From NCBI RefSeq assembly GCF_021699195.1, contig NZ_SSXE01000062.1:1-46760 (forward strand): 46,760 bases of DNA. Reading direction: 5' to 3'. The notes beneath the pieces are model-generated. The model was not told where the DNA came from, made no database searches, and saw nothing but the letters and a program-made list of their open reading frames with translations. This document shows positions 7,783-15,230 of the stretch, in pieces. Position 1 is the stretch's first letter, and every line of letters begins with the position of its first letter. Position numbers and translations under genes: made by a program. The stretch is from Nonomuraea sp. MG754425 (GTDB taxonomy: Bacteria; Actinomycetota; Actinomycetes; Streptosporangiales; Streptosporangiaceae).

Positions 7783-7930
7783 GAGTTGCTCCGCTGTGTT
7801 CGTGGCGGTTCCCGTACAGGGTGTGGAGCTGGGGAAGTTGGCTTGGTGCCTACTGCAATAAGGTGGCAATTGCGGGGTATGTGCATAATGGGGTGATTCT
7901 CGTACCCGATCACCACCGGAGACTCACCGC

Positions 7931-8965
7931 ATGAGCCGCCCGCCCCGTCTCGCCCTGTTCAGAAGGTCGCTCGTCCTGGTGGCGGCTCTCGCGCTGGCCG
8001 CCTGCGGGCAGGCGCCAGCAGTGCGGGAGGCCGGACCCGCGGCGGCGCCGCCGGCCGGGTTCCCCGTCACGGTCACCAACTGCGGGCGTACGCTCACCTT
8101 CGACCGGCCGCCCGCCAAGGTCGTGACCGGCTACCACCCGGCCCTGGAGACGCTGACCGCGCTCGGCCTCGGCGACCGGATCGCCGGGCGCACGAACTTC
8201 TCCGAGAGCACCTTCCTGCCCGGCCAGCAGGAGGTCTACGACCGGATTCCCGAGATCTCGTCGACGATCATGCTGCCGCAGAAGGAGGTCATGCTCGCCC
8301 AGGGCGCGGACTTCGTCCTGGACAACGCGATGGCCAGCTTCGACGCGGGCGGCGGCTACGCCACCGTGGAGGAGCTGGACGCGGCCGGCTCCCCGGTGTA
8401 CATCCTGGGCGGCTGGTGCAGTCCCGAGGAGACGCTCGAGTTCACCCTCGACGACACCTTCACCGACCTGAGCAACCTCGGCAAGATCTTCGGCGTCCCC
8501 GACCGCGCCGAGAAGCTGGCCGCCGACCTGCGCGGCAGGCTGGACGACGTGCGCACGCGCGTCGCCGGCCGCCCGCCGGTCAAGGTGCTGGCCACCGACG
8601 GCGGCAGGGGCCCGGTCAACGCCTACGGCGGCTCGGGCATCACCGACCAGATGATCAACGCCGCCGGCGGCACGAACGTGCTGGCCGCCGTCAAGGGCGA
8701 TTACACCGAGGTCAGCGTGGAGCAGGTCAGCGCCTCGCAGCCCGAGGCGATCCTGGTCAGCGAGTACGCCACCCTGCGCGGCGAGACGATGCCCACCGTC
8801 GCGGCCAAGACCGCCGACGCCCTGTCCATCGCCAGGAACAGCCCGGCCGCCGAGGACGAGCGGGTGCTGCCGCTGCCGGTGTCGGCCCAGCACCCGGGCT
8901 ACCGCAACCTCCTGGCCATCGCGGACATCGCCCGCTTCCTGCACCCCGACGCGTTCGCCCGATGA
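7931..8965 (+). CDS. ABC transporter substrate-binding lipoprotein (FecB/BtuF type)
   Basis: This 344-residue lipoprotein starts with a basic n-region and a lipobox LAAC, Cys near residue 25, followed by a low-complexity Ala/Pro tether. The body matches the class III binding-protein fold: NCGRTLTFDRPPAKVVTGYHPALETLTALGLGDRIAG at the start, then ALETL...EVMLAQGADFVL and SQPEAILVSEY. Relatives bind siderophores, haem or cobalamin. It opens an operon with a FecCD permease and an ATPase, each joined by ATGA overlaps. GGAG lies 9 bases before the ATG, and CATAAT at 7884-7889 is a possible -10. No DmdR/IdeR box or cobalamin riboswitch is recognisable upstream, so the cargo stays open. Confidence 0.88.
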   Translation: MSRPPRLALFRRSLVLVAALALAACGQAPAVREAGPAAAPPAGFPVTVTNCGRTLTFDRPPAKVVTGYHPALETLTALGLGDRIAGRTNFSESTFLPGQQEVYDRIPEISSTIMLPQKEVMLAQGADFVLDNAMASFDAGGGYATVEELDAAGSPVYILGGWCSPEETLEFTLDDTFTDLSNLGKIFGVPDRAEKLAADLRGRLDDVRTRVAGRPPVKVLATDGGRGPVNAYGGSGITDQMINAAGGTNVLAAVKGDYTEVSVEQVSASQPEAILVSEYATLRGETMPTVAAKTADALSIARNSPAAEDERVLPLPVSAQHPGYRNLLAIADIARFLHPDAFAR

Positions 8966-10065
8966 CCGGCGACACCCGGCGCGCCCCCGCGCAGGCCACG
9001 TCCATCTTCAAGGGCCGGGCGGGAACGGAGCGCCGGTTCGGGCTGCTCGTCGGCGCGCTGGCCGTGGCCGTGGTCGCCTCGACGTGGCTCGCGGTGAGCA
9101 TCGGCGCGATCCCCGTCGCGCTGCCGCAGACCTGGGGCATCGTCGCCGACCGGCTCGTGCCCGGCCTGGTGCCGCGCACCTGGACGCCGGTGCAGGAGCA
9201 GATCGTGTGGGACTTCCGGCTGCCGCGCGCGCTGCTGGCGCTGCTGGTCGGGGCCGGGCTGGCGGTGGTCGGCGCGGTGCTGCAGGCCCTGGTGCGCAAC
9301 CCGCTGGCCGATCCGTTCCTGCTCGGCATCTCCTCCGGCGCGTCGTTCGGGGCGGTTCTCGTGCTGATCCTCGGCATCTCGACGCTGGGCGGGCTGCCGC
9401 TGTCGGCCGCCGCCTTCGCCGGCTCCCTGCTGGCGCTGGGCCTGGTGTACGCGCTGGCCCAGCGTTCGGGACGGATCACGCCGTCGCGGCTGGTGCTGGC
9501 CGGTGTGGCGCTGGCCTACCTCTTCCAGGCCCTCTACAGCTTCGTGCTGCAGCAGGCGCAGAGCGGCCGGGCGGCCCAGCAGGTGCTGTTCTGGCTGATG
9601 GGCAGCCTGGGCGGGGCCCGGTGGGAGATGTTGCCGCTGCCGGCCGTCGCGCTGGCCGGGGGGCTGGCGTACCTGCTGCTGCAGCACCGGCGGCTCAACG
9701 CGCTCAGCGCCGGCGAGGAGACCGCCGTCTCCCTCGGCGTGAACGTGCACCGGCTGCGGCTCACGCTCTTCGTGCTCACCTCGCTGCTGGTCGGCGTCCT
9801 GGTGGCCACCAGTGGCGCGATCGCGTTCGTGGGGCTGATCGTGCCGCACGCGGCCCGCCTGCTCGTGGGGGCCGACCATCGCCGGGTGCTGCCGGTCACG
9901 GCGCTGCTCGGCGCGGCCTTCCTGCAGCTCGTGGACATCGCGGCCCGCACCGTCAACGCGCCGCAGGAGCTGGCGCTCAGCATCGTCACCGCGCTGTTCG
10001 GTGTGCCGTTCTTCCTGTGGCTGCTGCGCCGCCGCTCGGTCGATCGGGCGGTGACCGTCGCATGA
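8962..10065 (+). CDS. FecCD-family ABC transporter permease
   Basis: This 367-residue permease has about ten transmembrane segments and the hallmark blocks of the BtuC/FecCD family: RLPRALLALLVGAGLAVVGAVLQALVRNPLADPFLLGISSGASFGAV, LSAGEETAVSLGV and the ATPase-coupling/periplasmic block GAIAFVGLIVPHAARLLVG. The start ATG overlaps the lipoprotein stop (ATGA), and the open frame upstream is only a frame shadow of that gene. A single permease gene implies a homodimeric channel. It works with the flanking lipoprotein and ATPase to import a siderophore, haem or corrinoid. Confidence 0.93.
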   Translation: MTGDTRRAPAQATSIFKGRAGTERRFGLLVGALAVAVVASTWLAVSIGAIPVALPQTWGIVADRLVPGLVPRTWTPVQEQIVWDFRLPRALLALLVGAGLAVVGAVLQALVRNPLADPFLLGISSGASFGAVLVLILGISTLGGLPLSAAAFAGSLLALGLVYALAQRSGRITPSRLVLAGVALAYLFQALYSFVLQQAQSGRAAQQVLFWLMGSLGGARWEMLPLPAVALAGGLAYLLLQHRRLNALSAGEETAVSLGVNVHRLRLTLFVLTSLLVGVLVATSGAIAFVGLIVPHAARLLVGADHRRVLPVTALLGAAFLQLVDIAARTVNAPQELALSIVTALFGVPFFLWLLRRRSVDRAVTVA

Positions 10066-10802
10066 GGCTCGACCTGAGCGGCGTCTCGGTGCGCCTCGAC
10101 GACCGTCCGATCGTGCACGAGGCCGGGCTGCGGGTGGACGACGGCGAGTTCGTGGCCCTGGTCGGCCCGAACGGCTGCGGCAAGTCCACCCTGATGCGGA
10201 CGATCTACCGCGCGCTGCGCCCCTCGGCCGGCCTCATCACCGTGGACGGCGACGACGTGCACGGCCTGTCCTGGCGGGAGTCCGCCCGGCGCACCGCCGT
10301 GGTGGCCCAGGAGACGCCCGCCGAGCTGGACTTCACCGTGGGCGAGGTCGTGCTCATGGGCCGCACGCCGTACCGGCTGGAGGGTCAGGCGGACGCGGAG
10401 CGGTGCGCGCGGGCGCTGGAGCGCGTCGGCCTGACGGACGGTGCGGACCGGGTCTACGCGACCCTGTCCGGCGGCGAGAAGCAGCGCGCCCTCATCGCCC
10501 GCGCCCTGGTGCAGGAGACCCGCCTGCTGCTGCTCGACGAACCCACCTCCCACCTGGACGTCCGCCACCAGTTGGAGATCCTGCACCTGGTCAGGGAGCT
10601 GGGCGTGGCCACGCTGGCCGTCCTGCACGATCTCAACCAGGCCGCGGCGTTCTGCGACCGCCTGTACGTCATGAGCGCCGGCCGCGTGCTCGCCGGCGGC
10701 CCGCCCGGGCAGGTCCTCACCCCCGAGCTGATCTCCGAGGTGTACGGCGTGCGCGCCGTGCGGCGCACCCAGCTCGTCTTCGAACGGCTGGAAGAGCGAT
10801 GA
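10062..10802 (+). CDS. ABC transporter ATP-binding protein (FecE/FhuC type)
   Basis: This 246-residue ATPase carries Walker A GPNGCGKST (35-43), the Q-loop AVVAQE, the signature LSGGEKQ (135-141), Walker B LLLLDEP (155-161) and H-loop LAVLHDLNQAA. The GRTPYR block after the Q-loop and the LHDLNQAAAFCDR ending are typical of siderophore/haem importers. ATG overlaps the permease stop by 4 bases. It completes the importer operon. The stop overlaps an ATG that begins a decayed RibD-like fragment. Confidence 0.93.
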   Translation: MRLDLSGVSVRLDDRPIVHEAGLRVDDGEFVALVGPNGCGKSTLMRTIYRALRPSAGLITVDGDDVHGLSWRESARRTAVVAQETPAELDFTVGEVVLMGRTPYRLEGQADAERCARALERVGLTDGADRVYATLSGGEKQRALIARALVQETRLLLLDEPTSHLDVRHQLEILHLVRELGVATLAVLHDLNQAAAFCDRLYVMSAGRVLAGGPPGQVLTPELISEVYGVRAVRRTQLVFERLEER

Positions 10803-11071
10803 GTTCTCAACGGGCCGGCGGCTGTTCGACGTCGTCGACGGGCCCCTCGGGTGGAACGAGAAGATGGGCTTCGGCGCCGCCGTTCTTCGTGGTCACCCAC
10901 GAGCCGCCGCGCGAGGTGCGACTGGCGCGGGAGCTGGGGCTGCGTTTCACGTTCGCCGGCGCTCTGGTGTCCGCGATCGAGCAGGCCCGTGCCGCCGCGA
11001 CCGGCGGCGACGTCGTGATCATGGGTGGTGGCGACGTCCGCCTCGTGTACGAGCGGGCCGGCGACGCGTGA
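10799..11071 (+). pseudogene. Decayed dihydrofolate reductase/RibD C-terminal-like gene
   Basis: Two pieces of one family are present in different frames. One frame reads GRRLFDVVDGPLGWNEKMGFGA (about 10812-10880). The next frame reads PPFFVVTHEPPREVRLARELGLRFTFAG...SAIEQARAAATGGDVVIMGGGD (10878 onward), which is the C-terminal core of the RibD/DHFR-like family. The N-terminal half of the domain is missing, the two pieces are joined with an internal loss and a frame change at about 10880, and the end is truncated at a TGA. An ATG overlapping the ATPase stop could still produce a 90-residue peptide. It is most likely a remnant left by deletion. Confidence 0.6.
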
Positions 11072-11075
11072 CCGC

Positions 11076-11106
11076 CGGACGGCCGCCCGGGGCGGGCGGC
11101 CGTCCG
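11076..11106. terminator. Strong bidirectional terminator hairpin
   Basis: A perfect 13-base inverted repeat (CGGACGGCCGCCC and its complement) with a 5-base loop lies between the stop of the RibD-like remnant and the stop of the convergent DoxX gene. It has no U-tract, as is common in high-GC actinobacteria. Confidence 0.75.
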
Positions 11107-11118
11107 TGCCCCCGCCGC

Positions 11119-11589
11119 TCACACCGCGCGCTCACGGACGTTGACCAGGCGGGCGCCGAGCGCGCGGGCGCCGATCACCATGGCCGCGGCGGCCAGGACG
11201 ATGTCCTTGAAGATGTACTGCGCCTCCAGCGTGGGCGCGCCGGGGAACAGGTTGGTGAAGAACAGCGCGTACGGTGCGAAGAACCCGGCCAGCGCGCCCG
11301 TCATCACCACCAGCCCGGTCTTCAGCAGCTTGCCGGTCACCAGCGTGAGGCCGATGAAGACCTCCATCGCCGCGATCACGGCCTGGGCGGCGTAGCCCGA
11401 CAGCAGGCCCAGGGACAGCCGCTCCAGCGTGGCCACCGAGAGCGCCTCCGCGGGGCTGACGCCCGGGAAGAACTTGAGCGTGCCGAAGGCCACGAAGACC
11501 AGCCCGAGGCTGACCCGGAGGATGTCGATGCTGTTGCGGGCCAGCCAGCCGGCCAGCTTGGAGATCATGGATTCGATGGTGGCGGTCAT
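11119..11589 (-). CDS. DoxX family membrane protein
   Basis: This 156-residue protein has four predicted membrane helices (about residues 18-40, 62-84, 90-112 and 124-146). It begins with a short amphipathic region, then ILRVSLGLVFVAFGTLKFFPGVSPAE, the DoxX opening with a conserved Lys-Phe after the first helix. DoxX-like proteins are quinone-associated or redox-stress membrane proteins whose exact reaction is unclear. The chosen ATG has GGGGAG 6 bases upstream; a longer frame to 11655 lacks an RBS and similarity. It stands alone, convergent with the importer operon. Confidence 0.85.
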   Translation of the reverse strand: MTATIESMISKLAGWLARNSIDILRVSLGLVFVAFGTLKFFPGVSPAEALSVATLERLSLGLLSGYAAQAVIAAMEVFIGLTLVTGKLLKTGLVVMTGALAGFFAPYALFFTNLFPGAPTLEAQYIFKDIVLAAAAMVIGARALGARLVNVRERAV

Positions 11590-11793
11590 GTCGTGCTCCC
11601 CTGTCGATGTCGTCTCGTGCTGCTTCAGCCTCGCGAAATCGGCGGCGGGGAACATCGGGCCGGAGGAGGCACCTGGGATACGTCTTCGCGGGTACGCCGG
11701 GGCCCGCGCGTACGCCCGCGGGCCTCGGGAACCCTCCCTAGGGGACGGCCCGCACCACGTCGGAGCGCGGCCGGGCGTACTCCGGCGGATGTA

Positions 11794-13218
11794 TCAGGAG
11801 GCGGTGCGCGTCCATTGCTGGTTCGTGCCGGTGCCGCAGGTGTACTGCTGGATGTCGGCGCCGTCGGCGGTGGAGGCGCCGGTCACGTCGAGGCACTTGC
11901 CGCTGTGGCGGGCGCGGAGCTGGAAGTAGGAGCCGGTGGCGGTCCACTGCCACTGCTGGTTGGCGCCGGTGCCGCAGGCGTACTGGACGACGTTCGCGCC
12001 GTCGGCCGTGGAGGCGCCGGCCACGTCGAGGCACCTGCCGCTGTTCTGGCTGATCAGGCGGTAGTAGCCGCCGCCGGCGTCCTGGAAGAGCCATTTCTGG
12101 TTGCCGCCGCCGTTCCACGGGTACTGCTTCACCTCCGCGTTGTCCGCCGTGGACGCGCTGACGACGTCCATGACCTTGCCGCTGTGGCGGGCGGTGATCC
12201 GGTAGTACGGGACCGTGGCGTCCAGGCCCCAGGAGTAGCGCAACTGGTCGCGGCCGGAGGCGTTGGTCGTGGACAACGACAGGGCGGTGCCGGAGCCGTT
12301 GACGGTCTGCAGCCGGTACGGGTCGTTGGGCCGCACGCCCGGCCAGTAGACGGTGCCCAGTTGCAGGGCACGGGCCTCGGCCGCGACCCCGCGGACGAAC
12401 GCGACGAAGCTGTCCCCCGCGCCGGGCACGTCGTAGTCGCGGCCGTCGGTCATGGGCGCGCCCCATTCGGTGACGACGACGCGGGCCGCGTAGCCGCCGA
12501 CGCTGGTGCGCAGGGCCTCCCGCCAGGAGTCCTCGGTGGTGCGGCTGCTGTCGAAGAACTGGTAGATGTGCCGCGAGATCAGGGTGCCGTCGAACCGGCT
12601 GTCCGAGCCGATCGTGGTGAGCCGCTGGTTGTAGCCCGCGCCGCTGATGATGACCCGGCCGCGGGGGACGCCCGGATAATTGCCCAGCCATTGGGCGGCC
12701 AGGTTCTTCCAGTCGGCGTCGCTGTAGGCGTACGGCTCGTTCATCGGCTCGAAATGGACGAGGGCGGTGCTGCCGTACTTGGTGACGATGGTCTGCCACA
12801 TCGCCCAGAACTGGTTGAGGTCGTCCACGGCGCCGTTGCGGGAGCTCGCGCTCTCCCAGTAGCTCAGGATGACTTTCATGCCCTTGGCGACGGCCGTGTC
12901 GATGACGCCGGTGTAGGAGTTCCAGTACGCGCCCGTGACGGTGGCGTGGTTGACGGGGAGGCGGACGGTGTTCGCGCCGAGGTTGGCCTGGAAGCCGGAC
13001 AGGACGCGGTCGGCCTTGGCCTGCGTCGTCGCGTAGCTGTCGGAGGTGCTCAGGCCGCCGAGGACGAGCACGCCGTCCACGAAGTTGTCGCGCTCGTCGG
13101 CCCAGTTGACGCCCCGGAAGTCGGTGGTGGCGGCGAGCGCCGGGGTGGTGCCGGGCAGGGTCAGGGCGGCTGCGGCGAGGAGCACGGCGGCGGCCGAGCA
13201 CAACCGTTTCACGTTCAC
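11794..13218 (-). CDS. Secreted GH5-family glycoside hydrolase with C-terminal ricin-type CBM13
   Basis: This 474-residue secreted enzyme has a signal peptide (1-30, cleavage after ALA). A (beta/alpha)8 GH5 domain (about 31-300) follows, with the acid/base Glu161 in FEPMNEPY and the nucleophile Glu251 in VVVTEWGAP. HIYQFF supplies the conserved His-Tyr. The C-terminus (about 337-474) is a three-repeat ricin B/CBM13 trefoil with NQKW, NQQW, NQQW motifs and paired Cys. Family members cleave cellulose, mannan or related beta-glycans; substrate cannot be fixed. It starts at a GTG with AGAGGTGA 6 bases upstream. A perfect LacI-type palindrome sits 14 bases upstream of the start, so sugar-inducible repression is likely. 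Confidence 0.88.
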   Translation of the reverse strand: MNVKRLCSAAAVLLAAAALTLPGTTPALAATTDFRGVNWADERDNFVDGVLVLGGLSTSDSYATTQAKADRVLSGFQANLGANTVRLPVNHATVTGAYWNSYTGVIDTAVAKGMKVILSYWESASSRNGAVDDLNQFWAMWQTIVTKYGSTALVHFEPMNEPYAYSDADWKNLAAQWLGNYPGVPRGRVIISGAGYNQRLTTIGSDSRFDGTLISRHIYQFFDSSRTTEDSWREALRTSVGGYAARVVVTEWGAPMTDGRDYDVPGAGDSFVAFVRGVAAEARALQLGTVYWPGVRPNDPYRLQTVNGSGTALSLSTTNASGRDQLRYSWGLDATVPYYRITARHSGKVMDVVSASTADNAEVKQYPWNGGGNQKWLFQDAGGGYYRLISQNSGRCLDVAGASTADGANVVQYACGTGANQQWQWTATGSYFQLRARHSGKCLDVTGASTADGADIQQYTCGTGTNQQWTRTAS

Positions 13219-13231
13219 GATCGATCACCTC

Positions 13232-13245
13232 TGTTAGCGCTAACA
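13232..13245. promoter_or_regulatory. LacI-family operator for the GH5 gene
   Basis: TGTTAGCGCTAACA is a perfect 14-base palindrome with the central CG typical of LacI-family operators. It lies immediately upstream of the GH5 ribosome-binding site. The cognate regulator is not in the window. Confidence 0.75.
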
Positions 13246-13301
13246 TTCTGTCGCGGCGAATCCCCCGATGGTTCGGCGTATTACGGGTTGCGTGTCGAGA
13301 G

Positions 13302-13330
13302 TGTTGACTCTTACCCCGGCCTTGTCAACA
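13302..13330. repeat. Inverted repeat TGTTGAC/GTCAACA between GH28 and GH5
   Basis: Perfect 7-base arms with a 15-base spacer lie just after the GH28 stop and upstream of the GH5 operator. It may be a weak terminator or a binding site. The right arm read on the minus strand gives TTGACA, but no matching -10 was found. Confidence 0.3.
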
Positions 13331-13333
13331 GTG

Positions 13334-14749
13334 TCAGGAGCCGGACGGGATGATCAGCGGTTCGCCGTTGGCGCGGACGTTCCTGAGCACCAGGCCCTCC
13401 ACGTGCTCCACCACGCTCGGCGTCGCGATCGTGCCGAAGTCGACGTCGGCCAGCGTGACGCCACGGATGGGCGCGTCGGCGTACCCGCGCAGGTTGAGCG
13501 CCCGGTTGGCGGTGCGCACGGTCACGTCGCGCACGTCGATCCCGCCCACCACGGGGTTGAAGCCGTGGCCCGGCCCCTCCTCGTAGTTGAAGTTGACGTC
13601 GATGACCGACCCGCCGACCTGGCCGATCTGCAGGTCGCGGGCGTGGAAGCCGTCGATGAACCCGCCGCGCACGGAGTTCGTCTTGAACCGCAGCGCGATG
13701 TCCAGGTTGGGGCTGGACATGGTGCAGTCCCTGATGAAGACCTCGCGCACGCCGCCGGACATCTCGCTGCCGATCGTCATGCCGCCGTGCCCGTCGCGGA
13801 AGGTGCAGCCCTCGACGACGATGTACTCGCTGGGCACGTTCACCCGGCGGCCGTCGGCGTTGCGTCCCGACTTGATGGCGACGCAGTCGTCGCCGGTGTC
13901 GAACGTGCAGCCCTGGATCACCACCATCCGGCTGGACTCGGGGTTGCAGCCGTCGTTGTTCGGGCCGTGCGAGCGGACCGTGACGTCGCGGACGAGCACC
14001 CGCTCCGACAGCGTGGGGTGGATCTCCCACATCGGCGAGTTGACGATCGTGACGCCCTCGATCAGCACGTTGCGGCACCGGTAGGGCTGGATGAAGGACG
14101 GGCGCAGGTAGCCGCCCTCGCCGTACACCCGCTGCTCGACCGGCGTCCCCTGCTCGGCCTGGGCGAACAGCGCGGCCCTGGCCTCGGCCTGGCGCGGCTC
14201 GCCCGGCTCCCAGCCGTGGTCGCCCGAGCCCTTCCACGGCCACCAGTGCTCGTCGTCCGCCTGCCCGTCGAGCACGCCGGAGCCGGTGACCGCGATGTCG
14301 TGCTGGCCGTGGGCGTAGATCAGCGGCGAGTAGTTGTACAGCTCGACGCCCTCGAACCTGGTCAGCACCGCCGGCAGGTACGCCTTCGGGTCGGTGCTGA
14401 ACAGCAGCGTGGCGCCCGTGGTCACGTGCAGGTCCACGTTGCTCAGCAGGTGGATCGCGCCGGTCAGGTAGCGTCCCTCGGGCACGTCCACGTGGCCGCC
14501 GCCGGCCGCGTGACACGCCTCGATGGCGGCGCGTAAGGCCGCCGTGCAGTCCGTGCTCCCGTCCCCGACGGCGCCGAATTTCCTGATGTCGAAGCGGCGG
14601 TGCGGGAACCTCGGCCCGCGCACCTTGGCCACGACGCGGTTGGCGGCGGCCCACGGATCGGCGGACGCCCCCGCGGTCCCCGACCCGAGGACCGGGACGG
14701 CGAAGGCGGAGGCTGCCATGGCCAGCATGGCGTCGCGGCGGCTCAGCAT
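13334..14749 (-). CDS. Tat-exported GH28 polygalacturonase-type hydrolase
   Basis: This 471-residue right-handed beta-helix enzyme begins with a twin-arginine signal (SRRDAMLAMAASAFAVPV, cleaved near 30). The body starts with the GH28 opening FDIRKFGAVGDGSTDCTAAL. Catalytic residues are visible: HGPNNDGCNP (Asp266), DTGDDCVAIKSG (Asp287 and Asp288) and GHGG (His321), with the substrate-binding RFKTN further on. Family members hydrolyse galacturonan or rhamnogalacturonan side chains. The length fits exo-type GH28 enzymes. GGGAGA 8 bases before the ATG sets the start. It is upstream of and parallel to GH5, so the two may serve plant cell-wall use together. Confidence 0.92.
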   Translation of the reverse strand: MLSRRDAMLAMAASAFAVPVLGSGTAGASADPWAAANRVVAKVRGPRFPHRRFDIRKFGAVGDGSTDCTAALRAAIEACHAAGGGHVDVPEGRYLTGAIHLLSNVDLHVTTGATLLFSTDPKAYLPAVLTRFEGVELYNYSPLIYAHGQHDIAVTGSGVLDGQADDEHWWPWKGSGDHGWEPGEPRQAEARAALFAQAEQGTPVEQRVYGEGGYLRPSFIQPYRCRNVLIEGVTIVNSPMWEIHPTLSERVLVRDVTVRSHGPNNDGCNPESSRMVVIQGCTFDTGDDCVAIKSGRNADGRRVNVPSEYIVVEGCTFRDGHGGMTIGSEMSGGVREVFIRDCTMSSPNLDIALRFKTNSVRGGFIDGFHARDLQIGQVGGSVIDVNFNYEEGPGHGFNPVVGGIDVRDVTVRTANRALNLRGYADAPIRGVTLADVDFGTIATPSVVEHVEGLVLRNVRANGEPLIIPSGS

Positions 14750-14846
14750 GGACGGATCTCCCTACCCGCTCGGAACATCCCGGATGATATGCCGACCCAT
14801 TGCAGTGATCTAGAGGGAAACGAGACATCACCCCAGGAACAGCACC

Positions 14847-14858
14847 GCAACCGTTTGC
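14847..14858. promoter_or_regulatory. Possible degenerate LacI-type operator upstream of GH28
   Basis: GCAACCGTTTGC is palindromic at 10 of 12 positions with a central CG, about 100 bases upstream of the GH28 start. It is weaker than the GH5 site and also overlaps the region just beyond a small open frame. Confidence 0.25.
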
Positions 14859-14859
14859 A

Positions 14860-14976
14860 TCATCGCGTCCGGCGCCGGGCGTACCCGAGCAGCAGCAGGA
14901 GCGCGGCCACGGCGGTGAGCGGCGCGACGGCGGCGGCGGAACCCGGCCCGCTCGTCGCGGCGAGCGCGTTCACCAT
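14860..14976 (-). CDS. Possible 38-residue single-pass membrane peptide
   Basis: An open frame reads MVNALAATSGPGSAAAVAPL followed by a run TAVAALLLLLGYARRRTR. It shows one clear hydrophobic helix (about 16-32) and an Arg-rich cytosolic tail. GGAG is close upstream of both the ATG and the following GTG. This layout resembles a membrane anchor or sorting tail, either as a stand-alone micro-protein or as the remnant 3' end of a larger gene. No family was recognised. Confidence 0.3.
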   Translation of the reverse strand: MVNALAATSGPGSAAAVAPLTAVAALLLLLGYARRRTR

Positions 14977-15063
14977 CGCTCCAGAATGCCCTCGGTCGGT
15001 TTATCACTAATTCGGTAGGTTATGCTGGTTTTGCCGCCGCGGTTCGCCCTGCGCGCTCCGGGA

Positions 15064-15230
15064 ACGGTGACATCATCACCCGCGGGGCCGACCTGTTCAC
15101 CTCGCACACCCTCGTCATCATGAGCAAAGGACGCATCGTGCAAACCGGAACCAGCCCGCGGCCCCGCACCGGCCCCGGGCCCGACGACGCCCGCCGGTCG
15201 CCGGCTCAGGCCACGGAGCGGGTGCGATGA
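15064..15230 (+). pseudogene. Remnant 3' end of an ABC transporter ATPase gene
   Basis: In the frame ending at the TGA 15228-15230 the sequence reads GDIITRGADLFTSHTLVIMS then KGRIVQTGT, which resembles the H-loop to C-terminal part of peptide/nickel-type ABC ATPases (HD...DRVLVMSKGRIVETG). Walker motifs are absent because the 5' portion is gone; upstream of about 15064 the frame has no family resemblance. The TGA overlaps the ATG of the following flavin enzyme (ATGA), as expected if the enzyme once ended a transporter operon. The match is short, so this is a tentative call. Confidence 0.4.

Noticed and set aside
7783..7930. Riboswitch or iron box upstream of the importer lipoprotein
   Set aside because: No cobalamin, FMN or DmdR/IdeR-like pattern is recognisable. 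Only short repeats (GCAAT/ATTGC, GGTGAT/ATCACC) and a CATAAT hexamer are seen.
10864..13353. Plus-strand frame of about 830 codons across DoxX and GH5
   Set aside because: It spans two real minus-strand genes and their intergenic region, with low-complexity Val/Gly/Ala/Arg content and no RBS or motif.
14999..15035. Promoter-like AT-rich patch before the ABC stub
   Set aside because: TATGCT and TTATCA are present but not at a spacing that makes a credible promoter.
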